64,000 bases of DNA from Hetaerina americana (taxonomy: Eukaryota > Arthropoda > Insecta > Odonata > Calopterygidae). The stretch lies in contig JAKTNV010000001.1 of NCBI GenBank assembly GCA_022747635.1, positions 32,350,040 to 32,414,039 on the forward strand. The letters are read 5' to 3'. Shown piece after piece: positions 12,500 to 24,479 of the stretch. Both the position numbers and the translations under genes were made by a program. The notes under the pieces were generated by a model, which saw only the letters and a list, made by a program, of their open reading frames with translations, made no database searches and had not been told where the DNA came from. Each line of letters begins with the position of its first letter. Position 1 is the stretch's first letter.

Positions 12500-15400
12500 T
12501 ATATGTCAAAGACGATGTGAATAACCCGGCAAGTAACACTTTTCATATTATGTGTTCATCATTGAATATGAACAAAATATAAAATCTTTAGAGGCGTGAA
12601 TCAAGCCACGTGAATGAAATTTCCGTATTCTAATCACTGAAGCACAACATTGGTTCTGTAGAAACTACAGCCCATATGCAGAGTCGAGATAGTTACCCTC
12701 ATTCATGGTAACTATGTACTTCTAAATGGAAGATGCACATCGACATTCAATGGATGTGCACCTAATCTCTGAAAGATTATATTCACATGTGATATGACCA
12801 GACTACCGTCTGCTCCTCTCCCATCTACGTGGATTGTAGTTTTAAATTTGAGCTAGGATTGGTGTTGAAAGGAACAAAGGAGCATCCACGGGCGCACGAT
12901 AAAATTACGTCCCCGACGACGAAGGCAGGAGAATGTGAATCACAATTCCAAGTTCAAATCTTAAACTGCTATCTCATGATTTCATTTCAATTGACTTGCA
13001 CCGCTATGAGCCTCGTCAATCGGACCAGTGGTTGCCCTTTTATTTTTGAAATTATTTCCGCTAGGCCGTAAAAAATATCAAGAGATCTCCCCTTCTCCTC
13101 AGGGACGTACGCCATGCTCCAGTCCAGACATTCCTATTCTTTTCTTTTTTAAACCGACTTCAGTAAAGAGTAGAACTCTTCGCCGGATTAAGTGAACAAC
13201 TAAATCTACTCGATAGCTATTCCTTAACTCACTAACCAATTCAGTTCAAGAGCTGCATTGTAAAATACTCGGTGTCTACGGCCGGGGCCGAAGAAGGCGG
13301 GAAAGAGATAAAAATGAAGATTGCCACAATCATTTTAAACTCGAATAGTAGACGGTACGTGTGCACTATAGGAATGGGCAGAAGAATGCATATCCTTTCG
13401 CAAATTCCTCTAAATAAAATAACATGCATAATTTTCAACACCATTCGTATGCAATGTGCTACTAATGCGATATATTTCTTCGCGTTTTATTTTTCACATT
13501 ATCAGTAATAACTGCAATGCGGTGTCCCGTTATCTTGGAAGAGATTAGATATTCTTGACCAGGCCATTGAAAAATATATGCCATCAATCTAATGCAATAC
13601 AGCACTTCAATTGAAGATAAAAACAACTTCCAGGAGTGTCATTAGGGAAGGGAAAAAAACGTTGTTATCCACGCTTACACTTTTTTGATTTTAGCTTTCC
13701 TAAGTACCGAGGCAAAATCGTCATGATTTCTCCGTCTCTTACTGACAGTGCGTTGGTTCGTGTCGGGAAAAGGCCACTCACAAACCACGCGGTGCACATT
13801 TCGGTCATCTTTGCCCCCGTCTCGCAGGAGTCTAAAGGTGGCGTACGTCCGCCTACTCCACACCCCAAGGCTATCTCCCCGCGACGTCCTCGCTCTCATT
13901 TTTTTCCCTTCATCATTTTCCAGTAATTTACTCTCGCAGAATGCATGCGCTTGCTCATTATAAATCCGACGGGAGCGTGTGTGCATCACTGCCTCGACTT
14001 CCCATATCCCCTCGAGGATTCCTCGGTTGAAAAAATGATTTACTTTTTTTTTACTTTCCACATTTAACATCCATCCGACCGAAAAGCAAACCGTAAACGC
14101 CCAGAGCTCACAAGGGAAGTCATTTCACCGATATTTCTACAGCCTTAAACTCGGGCAATGAAGTGTAAAATAAAAAATGATACAAGCTTTTCGTCTTGTG
14201 TGGGATGCATCAAAGTGCAGCACGATGGTGACACACGACCCGCGGCCGGTGGAAAACAAATGGAAGGGGCGGTGTTTGGAAATTTAAAAACGGAAGGTGG
14301 CACGTGACGTAGGGCCTTCCCTCCCTACACCCCTTTCCCCTCGTGTTACTTTCGGTGACATTTGCCGTGACCCCTTCTCCAACACCCACCACCCCAATCT
14401 TTGAAATGCGTCACGAGGTTCATTCCGAAGGAATTAGAAAAAAAACTGTACTCTGCAATGGAATCTATTAAGTCCCACTCAACAAAACGGCGCACAATTT
14501 TCCAGTAGGCGGAAATTAACTTGATCTCCGCCCCGTGGGCGGATCGTGGCTTCACCGCCGTATTATAAACATATGAATGGAAAATTAAGTATCCGATACT
14601 CAGTTACTCAATTCATCTTTCTTTCAAACCTCAACAAGAATTCGGAAAACTTAATGAAACAAAGCGAAAGTAATCAGTACACAGATTGGCCGAATGGGAA
14701 GGAAAAGAGTACGCGTTTTTTGGGACGGAGGGATCGCCTATTTTGGTAGCCTGGCAAACGACGTTAAGAACCCTCTTTACAACCCCAACTACCACACTTA
14801 TTTTAGTCGATAGGCGAGTCCTCATTGGAGGCCTATGCCACATGGGGGGCAAGCTGAATGCTTCATGAGGGAAGAACTTCTGCAATAACCGTGACCTCAA
14901 GAGGCCTCCAGAACCGATTATTCGAGCCTCCTCAGCTAAGATGCCTTCTGCACCATGACGAATATCGAAGTAAAATGTGCAGGGTTCATAGTCGTCAAAG
15001 ATGATCTGCTTAAGAAGACATAGGTTAAGAAGAAAAAGGCGCTAGTGGACGACTAAATTCAACAGAAGTGACTACAGAAGACGTATTCGCAGAACGAGCA
15101 TTAGATTGATCAAATATGTTTTCCGCTGAGCACACGCCGGACACGAGAGACGAGACATTGAAGGAAGGGCGATAATTAACCCCTCTAGGGTAAATCCATT
15201 ACAGTCGTCCGCTTCGCTCGAGCTTAAAAAAGTTCTGCCGGGAAAATTGTGAATTTCAGTCCACAGAGGAGGACTGGGAAGTTTGTTTATCGAGAGCCGG
15301 AAGGAGGGAGAGAGCGAAGGGGGAGTTCGAGGAAGAAGCCCGCTTCGGTTGTGTGCAGCCCCCTGGGGGATGGAAGCGCCAGGGGATCGCGTTCCCCAGG

Positions 15401-16743
15401 AGTCCTTTAATAGAAGAGCCGGATCACAGTTTACTCCTCCCCTCCCGTCGGGTCTTCCACGGATCACGTGGCCCGCGCACGCGATGCGGACTCACAGAAA
15501 AAGGGTTCTTCCTCTCGAGATTAAGCAGAGCTCGTAGGGAGAGGGAATGGGCAATTTTGACGAAGACATCGAAGAACCGTGCACACACATTTGATACGAC
15601 ATACGTATAAAAAGAATATTGGTTTGCACGTGAGGTCGGTGCAGCGAAACCATGGATATAATGCGATCCACCGTGGTAATTCAGCACAGTAAGTAGGAAC
15701 CAGATAAGTTATTTTCATGGTAGGTACGAACTACCTACGGATTCAGAGAAGCCATTTCAATTGAATATAACTTGGGTCACGTGCAATTGAAATGGACACA
15801 GGAAATTTAGTTAGTATCACAGGCTCTGAATTCATCTGAAATCAGGGAAGCATTCATTGAATTTTCAGTCAAAGCTTAAAAACAAAAAAAAGACTTAAAA
15901 TACCAGGCGCTACGCTTCATTCACGCTTTCAGCCCCACTTATTTAGTTACCAAGGCAGAACTCGAAAATTATTGACACTGAGGTAGTTCTACGAAATTTT
16001 TTTTTAACTCTGACCATCTTATTTTAAATGCAGGTTCTTGCCGTAAATGGGATGGGTATTTTTCTTTGTCCATGACTTAAGAAGTAAATATTAATGCCAC
16101 TAAGATACTTGAGTTACGCACTAAATGCTCTCACCCTTGCCAAAATAAGCACCTCTTCAAGGCCTTCAGGCTCAGTTGATACGTAATATGAATAAAAACA
16201 TGGTTTTTCATATTGTGTAATATGATTGTGACCTGACCAAAATAATGACATTTTTTGTACATATTGATGGGATTTTTTTTAAACTGAAATCAATATCAAA
16301 CTGCATGTGGAATAACTGAATTTCTCATTTGAAAAAAGAAATTCACGCGTCCTTTGCCTTTCAGTTTTAGTGATTTCATTTATTTTAGGGATTGCATCTA
16401 TGCTAGGGACGCATCACTACTGCTTTGGATGAAGCACAGGAATGCCGCCATTTTTTACTTCGATGAATATTGCAAAAATTTAAATGATTAAAATATTTCG
16501 ACTCAATATTCGCCGGGGATCATTTGGGGTATTCAACTTTTCACGCAAGTTTGAACCCAAGATTCTACTTCCAGTTTCTCTGATTTTTTTTATACAGACG
16601 TGCATGTAGATAACGATCCCAATGGATTCTGTGTGAGTTGAATAATGCTTAAATTTCTTTTGGCGTAAATGGGTGGTGTTTGAATGATCTTCGGATTCGT
16701 CGTCGGCATACAGTATCATTAAGCGACGAGTGCCAATAATGCG
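12500..16743. other. Noncoding DNA with no supportable gene
   Basis: It contains CpG-richer patches (about 13250-14400 and 15280-15500) with long overlapping open frames on both strands. None has a recognisable domain. The patch at 15280-15500 is purine-rich on the plus strand and then GC-rich. No transposon was recognised. Confidence 0.5.
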
Positions 16744-16919
16744 TCAGTGGATTCTCCTGCAACTTTTTTTCACACTTATCTTTATATCATATTCCTGGTT
16801 CTTTATCAGTAAATGTATTTCGCCTTTGAAGCACATATAATTCTCATTAATGCACGTGCAACTCTTAATTTGGACGTTCAAATCGCAATATTCAGGCAAT
16901 TCAACTATACATTCATTGT
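16744..16919 (-). CDS. Possible terminal exon of a small cysteine-rich protein (candidate only)
   Basis: On the minus strand, TATTTCTTTTTCAG is a textbook splice acceptor (AG at 16921-16920). It is followed by 58 open codons to a TGA at 16746-16744. The translation contains ECIVELPEYC, KSCTCINENYMCF and EIHLLIKN, with six cysteines in the first and last thirds, which suggests an extracellular disulphide-rich product. I do not recognise the family. No upstream exon, signal peptide or poly(A) signal could be tied to it, so it could be a real last exon, an exon relic or chance. The acceptor quality and cysteine content are the only reasons for listing it. Confidence 0.22.
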
Positions 16920-17439
16920 CTGAAAAAGAAATACTTCTGGAAGAACGGTCACTGGTTAAATAGAGAATTATCAAGCATTAAATACTACAGTAATATTAGT
17001 TGATGTCCAATCAATAGTTTTTCATCGAAACGTACATAAATTTCGACCTTTAAGAAACAAATATAATATAAAAGCTATCGAAAAATTCAAAATGTAATTA
17101 CAATGTTACATCGTTTTGAGCATTTTAATTCGACACATTAATCCTTCCCTTAAAATTAACTCAAAAATACTACATGGAAAAGACTAAAAACTTTTAATTT
17201 TCCTTGGAACGTAAAATTCAGGGAAAACGTACGATATTGGAGAAATATGCCATGCATGTTTCATTAAGATTTCAACGCCATAAAAACATCAGTCATTTAT
17301 TTATTACGACCTTCTAAAATAGCGAAAATATAAGTCCAAGTAAATAAATAATCAACAGAATATTTTCATATTGTGTATTTCAATTCACCACGCATTAAAT
17401 TTAAACATCCCCATTCACACAAAATGATGAAGGGTAAAT
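16920..17439. other. AT-rich noncoding DNA
   Basis: Nothing recognisable. If the exon at 16744-16919 is real, this would be part of its upstream intron. Confidence 0.5.
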
Positions 17440-17441
17440 TA

Positions 17442-17993
17442 CATGGTTTGTATAAAAAGTATCGTGAAAAGTTTCTGGAAAAATTAGTTTATTTTAAATA
17501 TTGTTACAGTGCCTCAAAATTCTTGAGAGTGCATCTATTGATCGTCGACACGCTTTGCCAGTGGCTTTCCCGCGACTCGAAGGCTCCCTGGCCGGCGGAT
17601 TCCGGGAGGTCCTTAAAGGTACGCGTGCAAGCTTCTTTGATGGCACTTAGCGTCCCATGGTGGTGTCCTTTGAGGGGGGGGACTTCACTTTTTGGAATAC
17701 GAAATAACATGCTGGTGCCAATTCGGGACTGCAAGGAGGTTGGGGAATCGTCGTGATGAAGTTTTTGCCAGATAGTCGATTACCTTGGAGAAAGTGTGGC
17801 TGGGTACCTTCCGGACGACTTTAGCGCAGATATTTCGCATCGCCAAATTTTTCAGTGATTATGGGGTGTACTGTCATCTTATCAATGCCAATACGATCTG
17901 TGATCATGCGCACGCTTAACCGATGGTCTGAGTTCAACACTTCACGCACACGTCAGAAAAAAATTGCTAACGATACTTTTTATACGAACCTTG
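17442..17993 (-). mobile_element. Internally deleted mariner-like DNA transposon with intact termini
   Basis: Both ends are visible. The left end, CATGGTTTGTATAAAAAGTA, and the reverse complement of the right end, CAAGGTTCGTATAAAAAGTA, match at 18 of 20 bases, and the match continues through TCGT. Each end is flanked by a TA dinucleotide (17440-17441 and 17994-17995), the expected mariner/Tc1 target-site duplication. Between them lies about 550 bp, against roughly 1.3 kb for an intact mariner. Transposase-coding remnants run on the minus strand, so most of the middle of the gene is missing. The element is non-autonomous but retains the terminal repeats that a related transposase could recognise. 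The two end mismatches show either age or asymmetric ends. Confidence 0.94.
17504..17945 (-). pseudogene. Mariner transposase remnant (helix-turn-helix and C-terminal parts)
   Basis: Reading the minus strand from about 17945, an amino-terminal DNA-binding segment appears: VLNSDHRLSVRMITDRIGI followed by KMTVHPIITEKL. This is the second helix-turn-helix typical of SETMAR/mariner transposases. The middle of the enzyme, with the first two catalytic aspartates, is deleted. The carboxy-terminal part resumes as SPELAPACYFVFQKVK (about 17700-17750), corresponding to the SPDLAPxDxxLFxxLK signature. It then passes a frameshift at a G-run (17674-17681) into GHHHGTLSAIKEACTRTFKD and ends at the TAA near 17504. 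The aspartate expected after LAP is not present, so even this part is catalytically dead. A stop interrupts the segment between the two parts. Identification rests on several ordered motifs plus the terminal repeats. Confidence 0.88.
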
Positions 17994-17999
17994 TATTTA

Positions 18000-20880
18000 A
18001 CTCCCAAAAAAAAAGTATGTGCTCTCCACGGGCGGAATACTTTAGTGCCCTCATTGAAAATCTTGCGAGTCTGAAATATTTTTAAGGGGAATGAAAGTTT
18101 GAACGTGGAAAAATTTGAACAGTTTCATCAGGCATCAAATAATAAAATTTGACTCACTCGGCGCTGAATTAAATACGAAATGTTGGTTCTCACAGCGTAG
18201 GCTTCCAGACGTTGCCTTTCAGGAAGCCATTCCGACAATCGATTGGTGAAAGTCATTTGTCGCGAAATATACATAATACCAACTCGTGGGTTCCACGTGA
18301 GGCAAACAAGTCAAGTGAGGGTAAAGCTGCAAGGCCGTGTAAACGCAAATATCCACGTCCCGAGGTTAGAATACAGTTGGGACGGAGTTCTGTAATCGCC
18401 ATTATTGAATTTGCACGGCTCATTCCGGCCGTCGTCGTTAAGCTTTTGATGAACTCTCGAAAAATAAATACAAGGCCGAATATACAATACTGCATCTCAC
18501 AAAATAACTAGTCTTCCTCTCTGCACAACCGCACAGAGTCGGAATTACGATTTCACCCACCTCCCCAACCAGTGCGATAGGCATGAGGTGACGTCCCATT
18601 TCTGAGCCTTCTGAAAAAAATATAGAACGGCTAGCTGCAACAAGATAGGAGATACGAGTTGGCTGGTTCTATTCCGTCCCTGAATGGAAGCAGCAGAAAG
18701 CAGAACGTCATAACATGACGCCGCGGTGACAATACAGAGTCCGAATTTGATTTTAGCAGGGCATCCGCTCCCTCGACATTTTACCCCAAAAACATTTTCC
18801 GGGATTTTCAAAACCAGTACATATTCTCCATATTGCTTTCGATAGATCAGTGGTGCACTAAATGAGGGAGTAAAGAATTCAAGTGACAACCAAGAGATAA
18901 CACAATTATAAGTAATAAACTCAACGGGCGGGTTCGAACGGCGGTGACATTTTTTTTTCGCTCTCCCACCTAGGACAGACCTGCTAAAATTCAGAGCATG
19001 GAATGGAAAAGGCGAAGAGGTAGGAGCGCGAATGAGAGAAAGAAGAGGGAAAGGGAGGAAAACAAGGATTACGATGAACGATGACGAATGATTAACCAGG
19101 ATGCTACGCGGGGATTGACCTCGCGCCCTGAAATACCAAGCGTGGTGAACTTACAATCCTCTTATACCGCAATATCAAAATTCTGCAGAGTCCAAACAGT
19201 GTTGGACTTAAAATTAATCTCCCTATATCTCTTCAGGAGCATCACAGAAAGGGGATGACAGAAGAATATCTAGTACTATTATTTTCCATGGGGTAATAAA
19301 TAAAGCTCTTTTCTATCGCGAAATGAGTGATTTTGAATCATTTTAAAATGGGCATAATTGTTGAAAATCGAAGATCCATCATGATCCAGACAAGAGTTGT
19401 AATACCTGCGTTCAGAAGCCAACGACATCTTCTCAAGGCAACATCGGCTGCTAACCCCATGGAAGATGCGACACTTTCTCGTGACCTCACGCCTTCGTTC
19501 AGAAAATGTGAACACGAAGCCGAAACAGCACGGAAGAAGCATTCGACCTTCCCCACGGGACATTCGGAGTATATTCCTGGCTCCGGATGGTGTTTCCCGT
19601 GCCATAAAAGGTGAGAGACACCCTTCTCTCGGGGCAGGACCTTCCAGTGCAGCTTGCCCACCGCACCGCAAGACGGCTTTTTTTATGGGCACCTTACCCA
19701 TCCGTGAATTTTTAAAGCAACTCGGCTTACGACTACCCGAAAATGACCGCGCACGATCAACCTGACCCTCTTCCGGACCCAACCGAATGGTGTTCCCCAT
19801 TCAAAGCGTACGGAGATAGGAAAGGCGAGGGGCTTCAGCTTGATTTCAGCCGTATAATTCCCCTTTTCCCCAACACGTTGTGTCAACAGTGGAGCGCGCG
19901 ACAAAAACGGTTGTCACGACCGCCTTGATCGTTTCCCGGAGCCGTAGCTCCGGCGTAAATCAAGGGTCGCAGACGCAACTAAAATGCCCATAAGGACCAG
20001 GCACGTTACGTGCATGAAGGAGAAAATCTGGTGACGTTTTCCTTGCATTAAGACCGGAAGAGAGAGCGGGAGATTGAACAGGGTTGTACTTCAGTTCAAA
20101 ATTTTGTTTCGCTTATAGATTTCAATTATTCGCCCATAAGGTAATTTGTAAAAACTATAAAATTATAACGCCCATTTTTGCAATTGTGGCTTATGATCTC
20201 GCGGATAGGAATATACTTGCTGTACCAAGCTGCAACAATGAGCTAAATTAACCGAAAATAAAGTGGTGTTTGCATCTATTTACTTTTAGGGAGTGTTTTC
20301 CGCTTACGAGAGGCAGCAGAGACTGTTTTAATCAGTAAATTCAGTTTTTCAGAATAATTCACCATGATTCTATATTTGGCTTCTTTCCAACGCCCACGGT
20401 TGAGTTTTGGTACAAAATCTGATCCCTATTTCACCATAAAAAGAGAAGGCAGCTTCAAAGAGGCTACTTGAAGGTGACGACTCCTCGTCAAAAAAAACAC
20501 TTCATGTAAACGAGGAACCCTTATACCGTACCATTATTGCGAGATAGAAATAATATAAACATCATTTCCATTTTTTCAGATTTTTTCAGAGACAACTACA
20601 TCGGATGTAACATAAAGACGGCTAAGGGAGGGAGATTTTAAAATCATTGATACTCCCACAGGCGATCATATTTTTAATGGTATTCATAAGCAGAAATCTT
20701 TCCTATTTATGTAATATCACATAGTTAACAAGCGATGGCAAAACGGAATGATAAAAAGCGAGACAAATGATTGAAGCCATAATATTTAGGCACGTCATAG
20801 TAAATGAATGTTTACTTGGTTCAATCAAGGGATCGCAAGAAGAATCTTGCAAGGTATCTTTTCAAATTACCCAGGAGAAG
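18000..20880. other. Noncoding DNA with mixed composition
   Basis: Several open frames of 90-173 codons lie in a CpG-richer part (about 18190-19960). The longest is 19279-19800 (-). It overlaps three open frames on the other strand, has no recognisable domain, and I do not support it as a gene. A possible B-box relic lies near 19110-19180. The rest is featureless. Confidence 0.45.
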
Positions 20881-20881
20881 G

Positions 20882-20888
20882 TATATAT

Positions 20889-20927
<39 letters not shown>

Positions 20928-20928
20928 C
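20882..20928. repeat. (TA)n / (CATA)n microsatellite
   Basis: A run of TATA steps is followed by three ACAT/CATA units and then about 26 bases of pure AT alternation. The spurious IYIYIY-rich open frames over it are products of the repeat. Confidence 0.97.
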
Positions 20929-21094
20929 AGTTATGTATCCTGTATTTACTCTTATCTTCGAAACAGAACGCTCTACGGTAAGGAGCAAATATATGAAAAT
21001 ATATACATGAATATATTTATTTTTTAAGGTAATCTACCTGTTAAAGTAGGTTTTGGATGGACACAACGACCAAATAACTATCTCCTAAGAAAAC

Positions 21095-21985
21095 ACAATA
21101 CAGCAGCCTACTCTAGAGCATGTCCCTCTTCATCTCTGTGTACTTCCTTCCTCCCTTCATTCCGTCAGACATCGTCATCCTATTCCTACCTCTTCCTCGT
21201 TTGCCTAAAATTCTTCCCTCTATTACAGTCTTCAACATCCCATTGCCGATCAATATGCTTTTCATCCATTTTTCCTACCACCTTAGGATTTCTCCAAAAA
21301 CAAACCCCTCTCCTCGCCCACCATACCTAGTACTTCCTCATTTGTTTTCCTTTCGGTCCATTTTACCTTCTCCATCCTTCTCCACACCCACACTTCAAAA
21401 TACTCCAACCTGCGTCTATCCTCCAGCTTCAGTGGCCATGTTTCCGCGCCGTACATAACTACGTTCCATATCGAAGTTTTCATGGGCCTTCTCTTAACAC
21501 TCTTATTCAACGTCCCTGTTATCAACACCATCCTCCTAGTGAAAGTCTCTTTCCCAGGTGCAATTCTTCTCCTTACGTCGCCACTGCTTTGACCATTTTG
21601 GTCCATAACACTTCCGATATAGGTAAATTGTTCCACCTAGTCTAGTTTTTACCATCCTACTTTAATGCTATGCTTTGATTTCTTCTTCCAAGAAAAGTGT
21701 ACAACCTTTCTTTTATTTATATTAATTCTCATCCTATATCTATCGCACTGAATTTCCAATTTACTCAGCAATGCTTGCAACCCCTTGGCTGACTGGCAAA
21801 CTAGAGCTTGGTCATCAGCAAACCTAATTGATTTTACGAATTCCCCGCCCACTTTCATTCCTATCTCCAGTTCTTCCCATGCCTCTTTAATCATTTCCTC
21901 TACATACAGGTTGAACAGCAACGGTGATAATGGGCAACCCTGCCTTACACCTCTTTTTATAATTGTCCTGAAACAACTTTCCTAG
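21095..21985 (-). mobile_element. Non-LTR retrotransposon (LINE) fragment: second half of reverse transcriptase to 3' end
   Basis: This is the best-preserved LINE copy in the window. In order on the minus strand it carries GVRQGCPLSPLLFNLYVEE (about 21900-21960), the conserved RT block before the catalytic centre. FADDQALV (about 21800-21825) follows, with the FADD catalytic aspartate pair. After that come the thumb segment YRMRININK, EQFTYIGSVMDQNG (about 21600), YGAETWPLKLEDRRR (about 21440), VWVWRRMEKVKWTERKTNEE (about 21360) and a basic tail, GKRGRGRNRM (about 21190). The upstream half of the reverse transcriptase and the endonuclease are absent from this piece, so it is 5'-truncated or rearranged. 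The clade is an insect LINE with the FADDQ variant, possibly RTE-like. Confidence 0.93.
21283..21985 (-). pseudogene. Broken reverse transcriptase (palm, thumb and C-terminal domain)
   Basis: Two open segments (21985-21649 and 21636-21283) together read continuously through the RT palm and the C-terminal region. They are separated by a stop and a small frame change just after KHSIKVGW. The catalytic FADD box is intact, but the fingers and the first palm aspartate are missing, and the C-terminal frame stops at about 21283. The similarity then continues in another frame to about 21100. In an intact element this enzyme would perform target-primed reverse transcription of its own RNA in the nucleus. 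Here it is a relic. Confidence 0.88.
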
Positions 21986-22321
21986 CCCCATTCTTCCTAA
22001 AAATTGAGAGCTTTTTCTTTTAACTTTAAACAATTACATAATTAACCCTAATTTCTAAGATTTTCATTTACATTCGTCTAGTACTAGGCCGAAGAATATA
22101 GAGTTTAAAGAGAAAACGTGTGACGCAAGGAAGGATAACGCTCTAGTTAGCGCCGGCAATGGAAAATCTTTCAACCATGTTGGTATTACAACGATAACCG
22201 GAACGGCACAGTGATAAACTGATTTGTTTATTCCGTGGATACACAATCCTAAAGCATTTCCTTTGAATTAATTTAATATTTGATCGATGTAGACATTGAA
22301 AATAAATATATAGAGCGCATA
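21986..22321. other. Unassigned DNA between two LINE fragments
   Basis: About 335 bases with no recognisable reverse-transcriptase similarity. It separates two minus-strand LINE pieces that both contain a VRQ-like junction. They may therefore be two insertions rather than one element split by this segment. Confidence 0.5.
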
Positions 22322-22620
22322 TCACTGCCTTACTCTTTTACTGATAGATCCAGATTTAATTACAGCCACCTACTCTTTACAGGGACTGTGGATCATTCTT
22401 CCATCATTATAAGACACATCGATGCCCTTCAGAAGTAGATGAATTATTTTATTGCTACTTGATTCATCAAATGCTTTTTTCAGACCCACAAATGCAATGA
22501 ATGATGGTTTGTTCTTTTCCATTAACCTCCCCATGAGTAGCTCAAGAGTCCTTCTTGTCCCAAATCAAACTGATCGTTTTCGAGGAAATCCTGTTGCATT
22601 CTTCTGTCGATGATTCAAGT
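22322..22620 (-). mobile_element. Non-LTR retrotransposon fragment: first half of reverse transcriptase
   Basis: The minus strand reads GTRRTLELLMGRLMEKNK, then PSFIAFVGLKKAFDESSSNK (about 22450-22510), then IIHLLLKGIDVSYNDGRMIH and a KE-VAVIKSGSISKRVRQ segment. This matches the RT fingers and first palm block, in which xxFVDLEKAFD carries the first catalytic aspartate. The AFD is retained here, although the preceding VDLE has become VGLK. Stops follow. It belongs to the same general LINE group as the 21.1 kb copy and shares its orientation, so the two may derive from one element after rearrangement. Confidence 0.85.
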
Positions 22621-23399
22621 AAAGTTCTTCGATGGTTGTAATGTCAAGATTATAATGAGTTTTCAAACATAGATATCAAACATAAATAAAATTAAATATT
22701 TCAAATATGAATTTTCCCACTTCTGTTCAGAAATTAGTACAAATATGCTCTTCTTTAAGTCCGTCAGTATTATACCGGTTAAGTACGTACATGTCCCAGA
22801 TTATGTTTTTAAAATCTTCTTTTAAGCATTTTGATAAGCTCCAAATAGAAGAGGAAAAACAAGTTAATGAAGGCAATTAAGAGATGTCATACTGAGATCG
22901 AAATTCAATTGAGCAGTTTAGGGTCTGTGCATCAACAAGGGCGCAACATTTTTGACTTTTGGGAGTCATGTTCATAAATAAGCAAGTACTATCTTACCGC
23001 TGAATCTTAGTATCTCGTTTAATTGACTTAAATTATTTTTGCACTGAAATATTTTCTACGGCGAGGTTTCTCTAAATATTATTACTATGTTTTCACTCTG
23101 TCCTCAGTTGTCATTTTTCCCTTACCTGGCTGAACTGTATTACACCATAGGCTGTGTTCTTCGGTTTTTCAACGCCTTTGCAATTGGCTTCAACCCTCTG
23201 CCCATACATCAGATTGTTTTTATTCCTTCGCATTATTATTCATCCAAATTTTTTTTCTTCTCGGATGCTTTCATTTCCAGTTTATTCATAACACAATTTT
23301 TCACCTCGGGTTACTGAACTACGGAGAAAAAACAGAATACTCGTAATGCGTTTTTCCAACAACATGTCTGTTGTGGCAGAGTGAGAAGTAAATCTAAGG
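22621..23399. other. AT-rich noncoding DNA
   Basis: No supportable feature. A 76-codon open frame at 23087-23317 (+) is hydrophobic and phenylalanine-rich, as expected from T-rich sequence, and is not considered a gene. Confidence 0.5.
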
Positions 23400-24010
23400 A
23401 TGAAATTCCAAAACTTAGCTAAGGTTATGCAGAGACACCATCGGAAGATGTAAATAAAATGAAGATATACTGTTGATAGAAGAGCAAAGGGCAACACAGT
23501 TTTTCAAATGAGCGAAGAAAAGATACACAGAAGTCAAGAGTTTCATTATTGGTAAGTGTGTTAAGTAATTATGGCAAAAAAACGGAGGAAATAATTAGTA
23601 GAAAAGCCAGCCGGGCAAAGAAGACACTTCATCAATACATATATCTGGAGCATGCCTCTCTATAATTGTACATTATGAACAATAGGAGAAGGAAAGTAAA
23701 GGATATCTGGAAGAGTGTGTGCTAGAGGGGAATGATGTTAGACAAATGGATGGATCAAATTACTAGAGTAGAAATCATAAGTAGAAGAACAGAGAAAGCC
23801 AATGAAAGTTCTGAAAATAAGAAGGAATAATCTTATCGGAAACATTTCGAGAAACTAGAAATCCTGGCGAAAAGAGCTGGACTGTAGAAGAAGGCCCTAG
23901 ATGGGAGTATCATGAGACCAATTATGACCGGTATAGAGGTAGATTTACTACGTAAACATAGAGAGATAGAAGGAATGAACCGAGAGAGTTGCGTCAAACC
24001 GATCCTCGAG
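23400..24010 (+). mobile_element. Decayed LINE C-terminal relic, plus strand
   Basis: In shifting plus-strand frames the typical LINE C-terminal order can be followed. YIWSMPLYNCTL-TIGEGK (about 23635-23700) corresponds to WSVALYGCETWTIGK. VEEQRK-PMKVLKIRRNNLIGN (about 23785-23845) corresponds to the conserved RRNNxIGHxLR block. A charged tail runs to about 24010. Numerous stops and frameshifts are present. The RRNN-IG block suggests a different LINE subfamily from the minus-strand copies nearby. The ends are approximate. Confidence 0.65.
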
Positions 24011-24479
24011 GATAATGGCAGAGATGAAAACATCTAAAGCGAGAGCGAGCCGGGAAGCAGGGAGCCAAGTCAATCCAGTGACATGTGGCAATAGTGTAAA
24101 TATCTCTCTTTCTTCTGGGCGGGACAAGACAAAAAGTCAGAGATTTTCTATTTCCAACTATAGCTGGGAAATCAACACGCTTTTCAATAAGAATTCATTC
24201 TTTACACAATATATCACATTAATTATCGGCGACATGACATAACATCGCACGTTCATGAAGCTAAATTAGTAAATCTACTATTCTGGTATCTAAAACAAAT
24301 TTAATCCCAACAATCCATTATGGAAACGATTCTCTTTCACATGACATGATTTATTGATTAAATATATAGGCCAGGGGAGTACTTAAATTTTTAAATACAC
24401 TAATTTATTTTTATATTGTGAAAAAATTGTCCCATTTCTCTAAAAATGCCAATAACTAAGCAACTTAAACGACAGCAGG

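Noticed and set aside
18960..19180. LINE tail or SINE relic (basic KRERGRKTR-like translation; GGTCAATCCC on the minus strand)
   Set aside because: Single short similarities that could be compositional.
19279..19800. 173-codon open frame on the minus strand
   Set aside because: Overlaps three open frames of about 100 codons on the opposite strand and has no recognisable motif.
20767..21010. Tyrosine/isoleucine-repeat proteins over the (TA)n tract
   Set aside because: Direct translation of a microsatellite; the same applies at 50365-50562 and 52417-52730.
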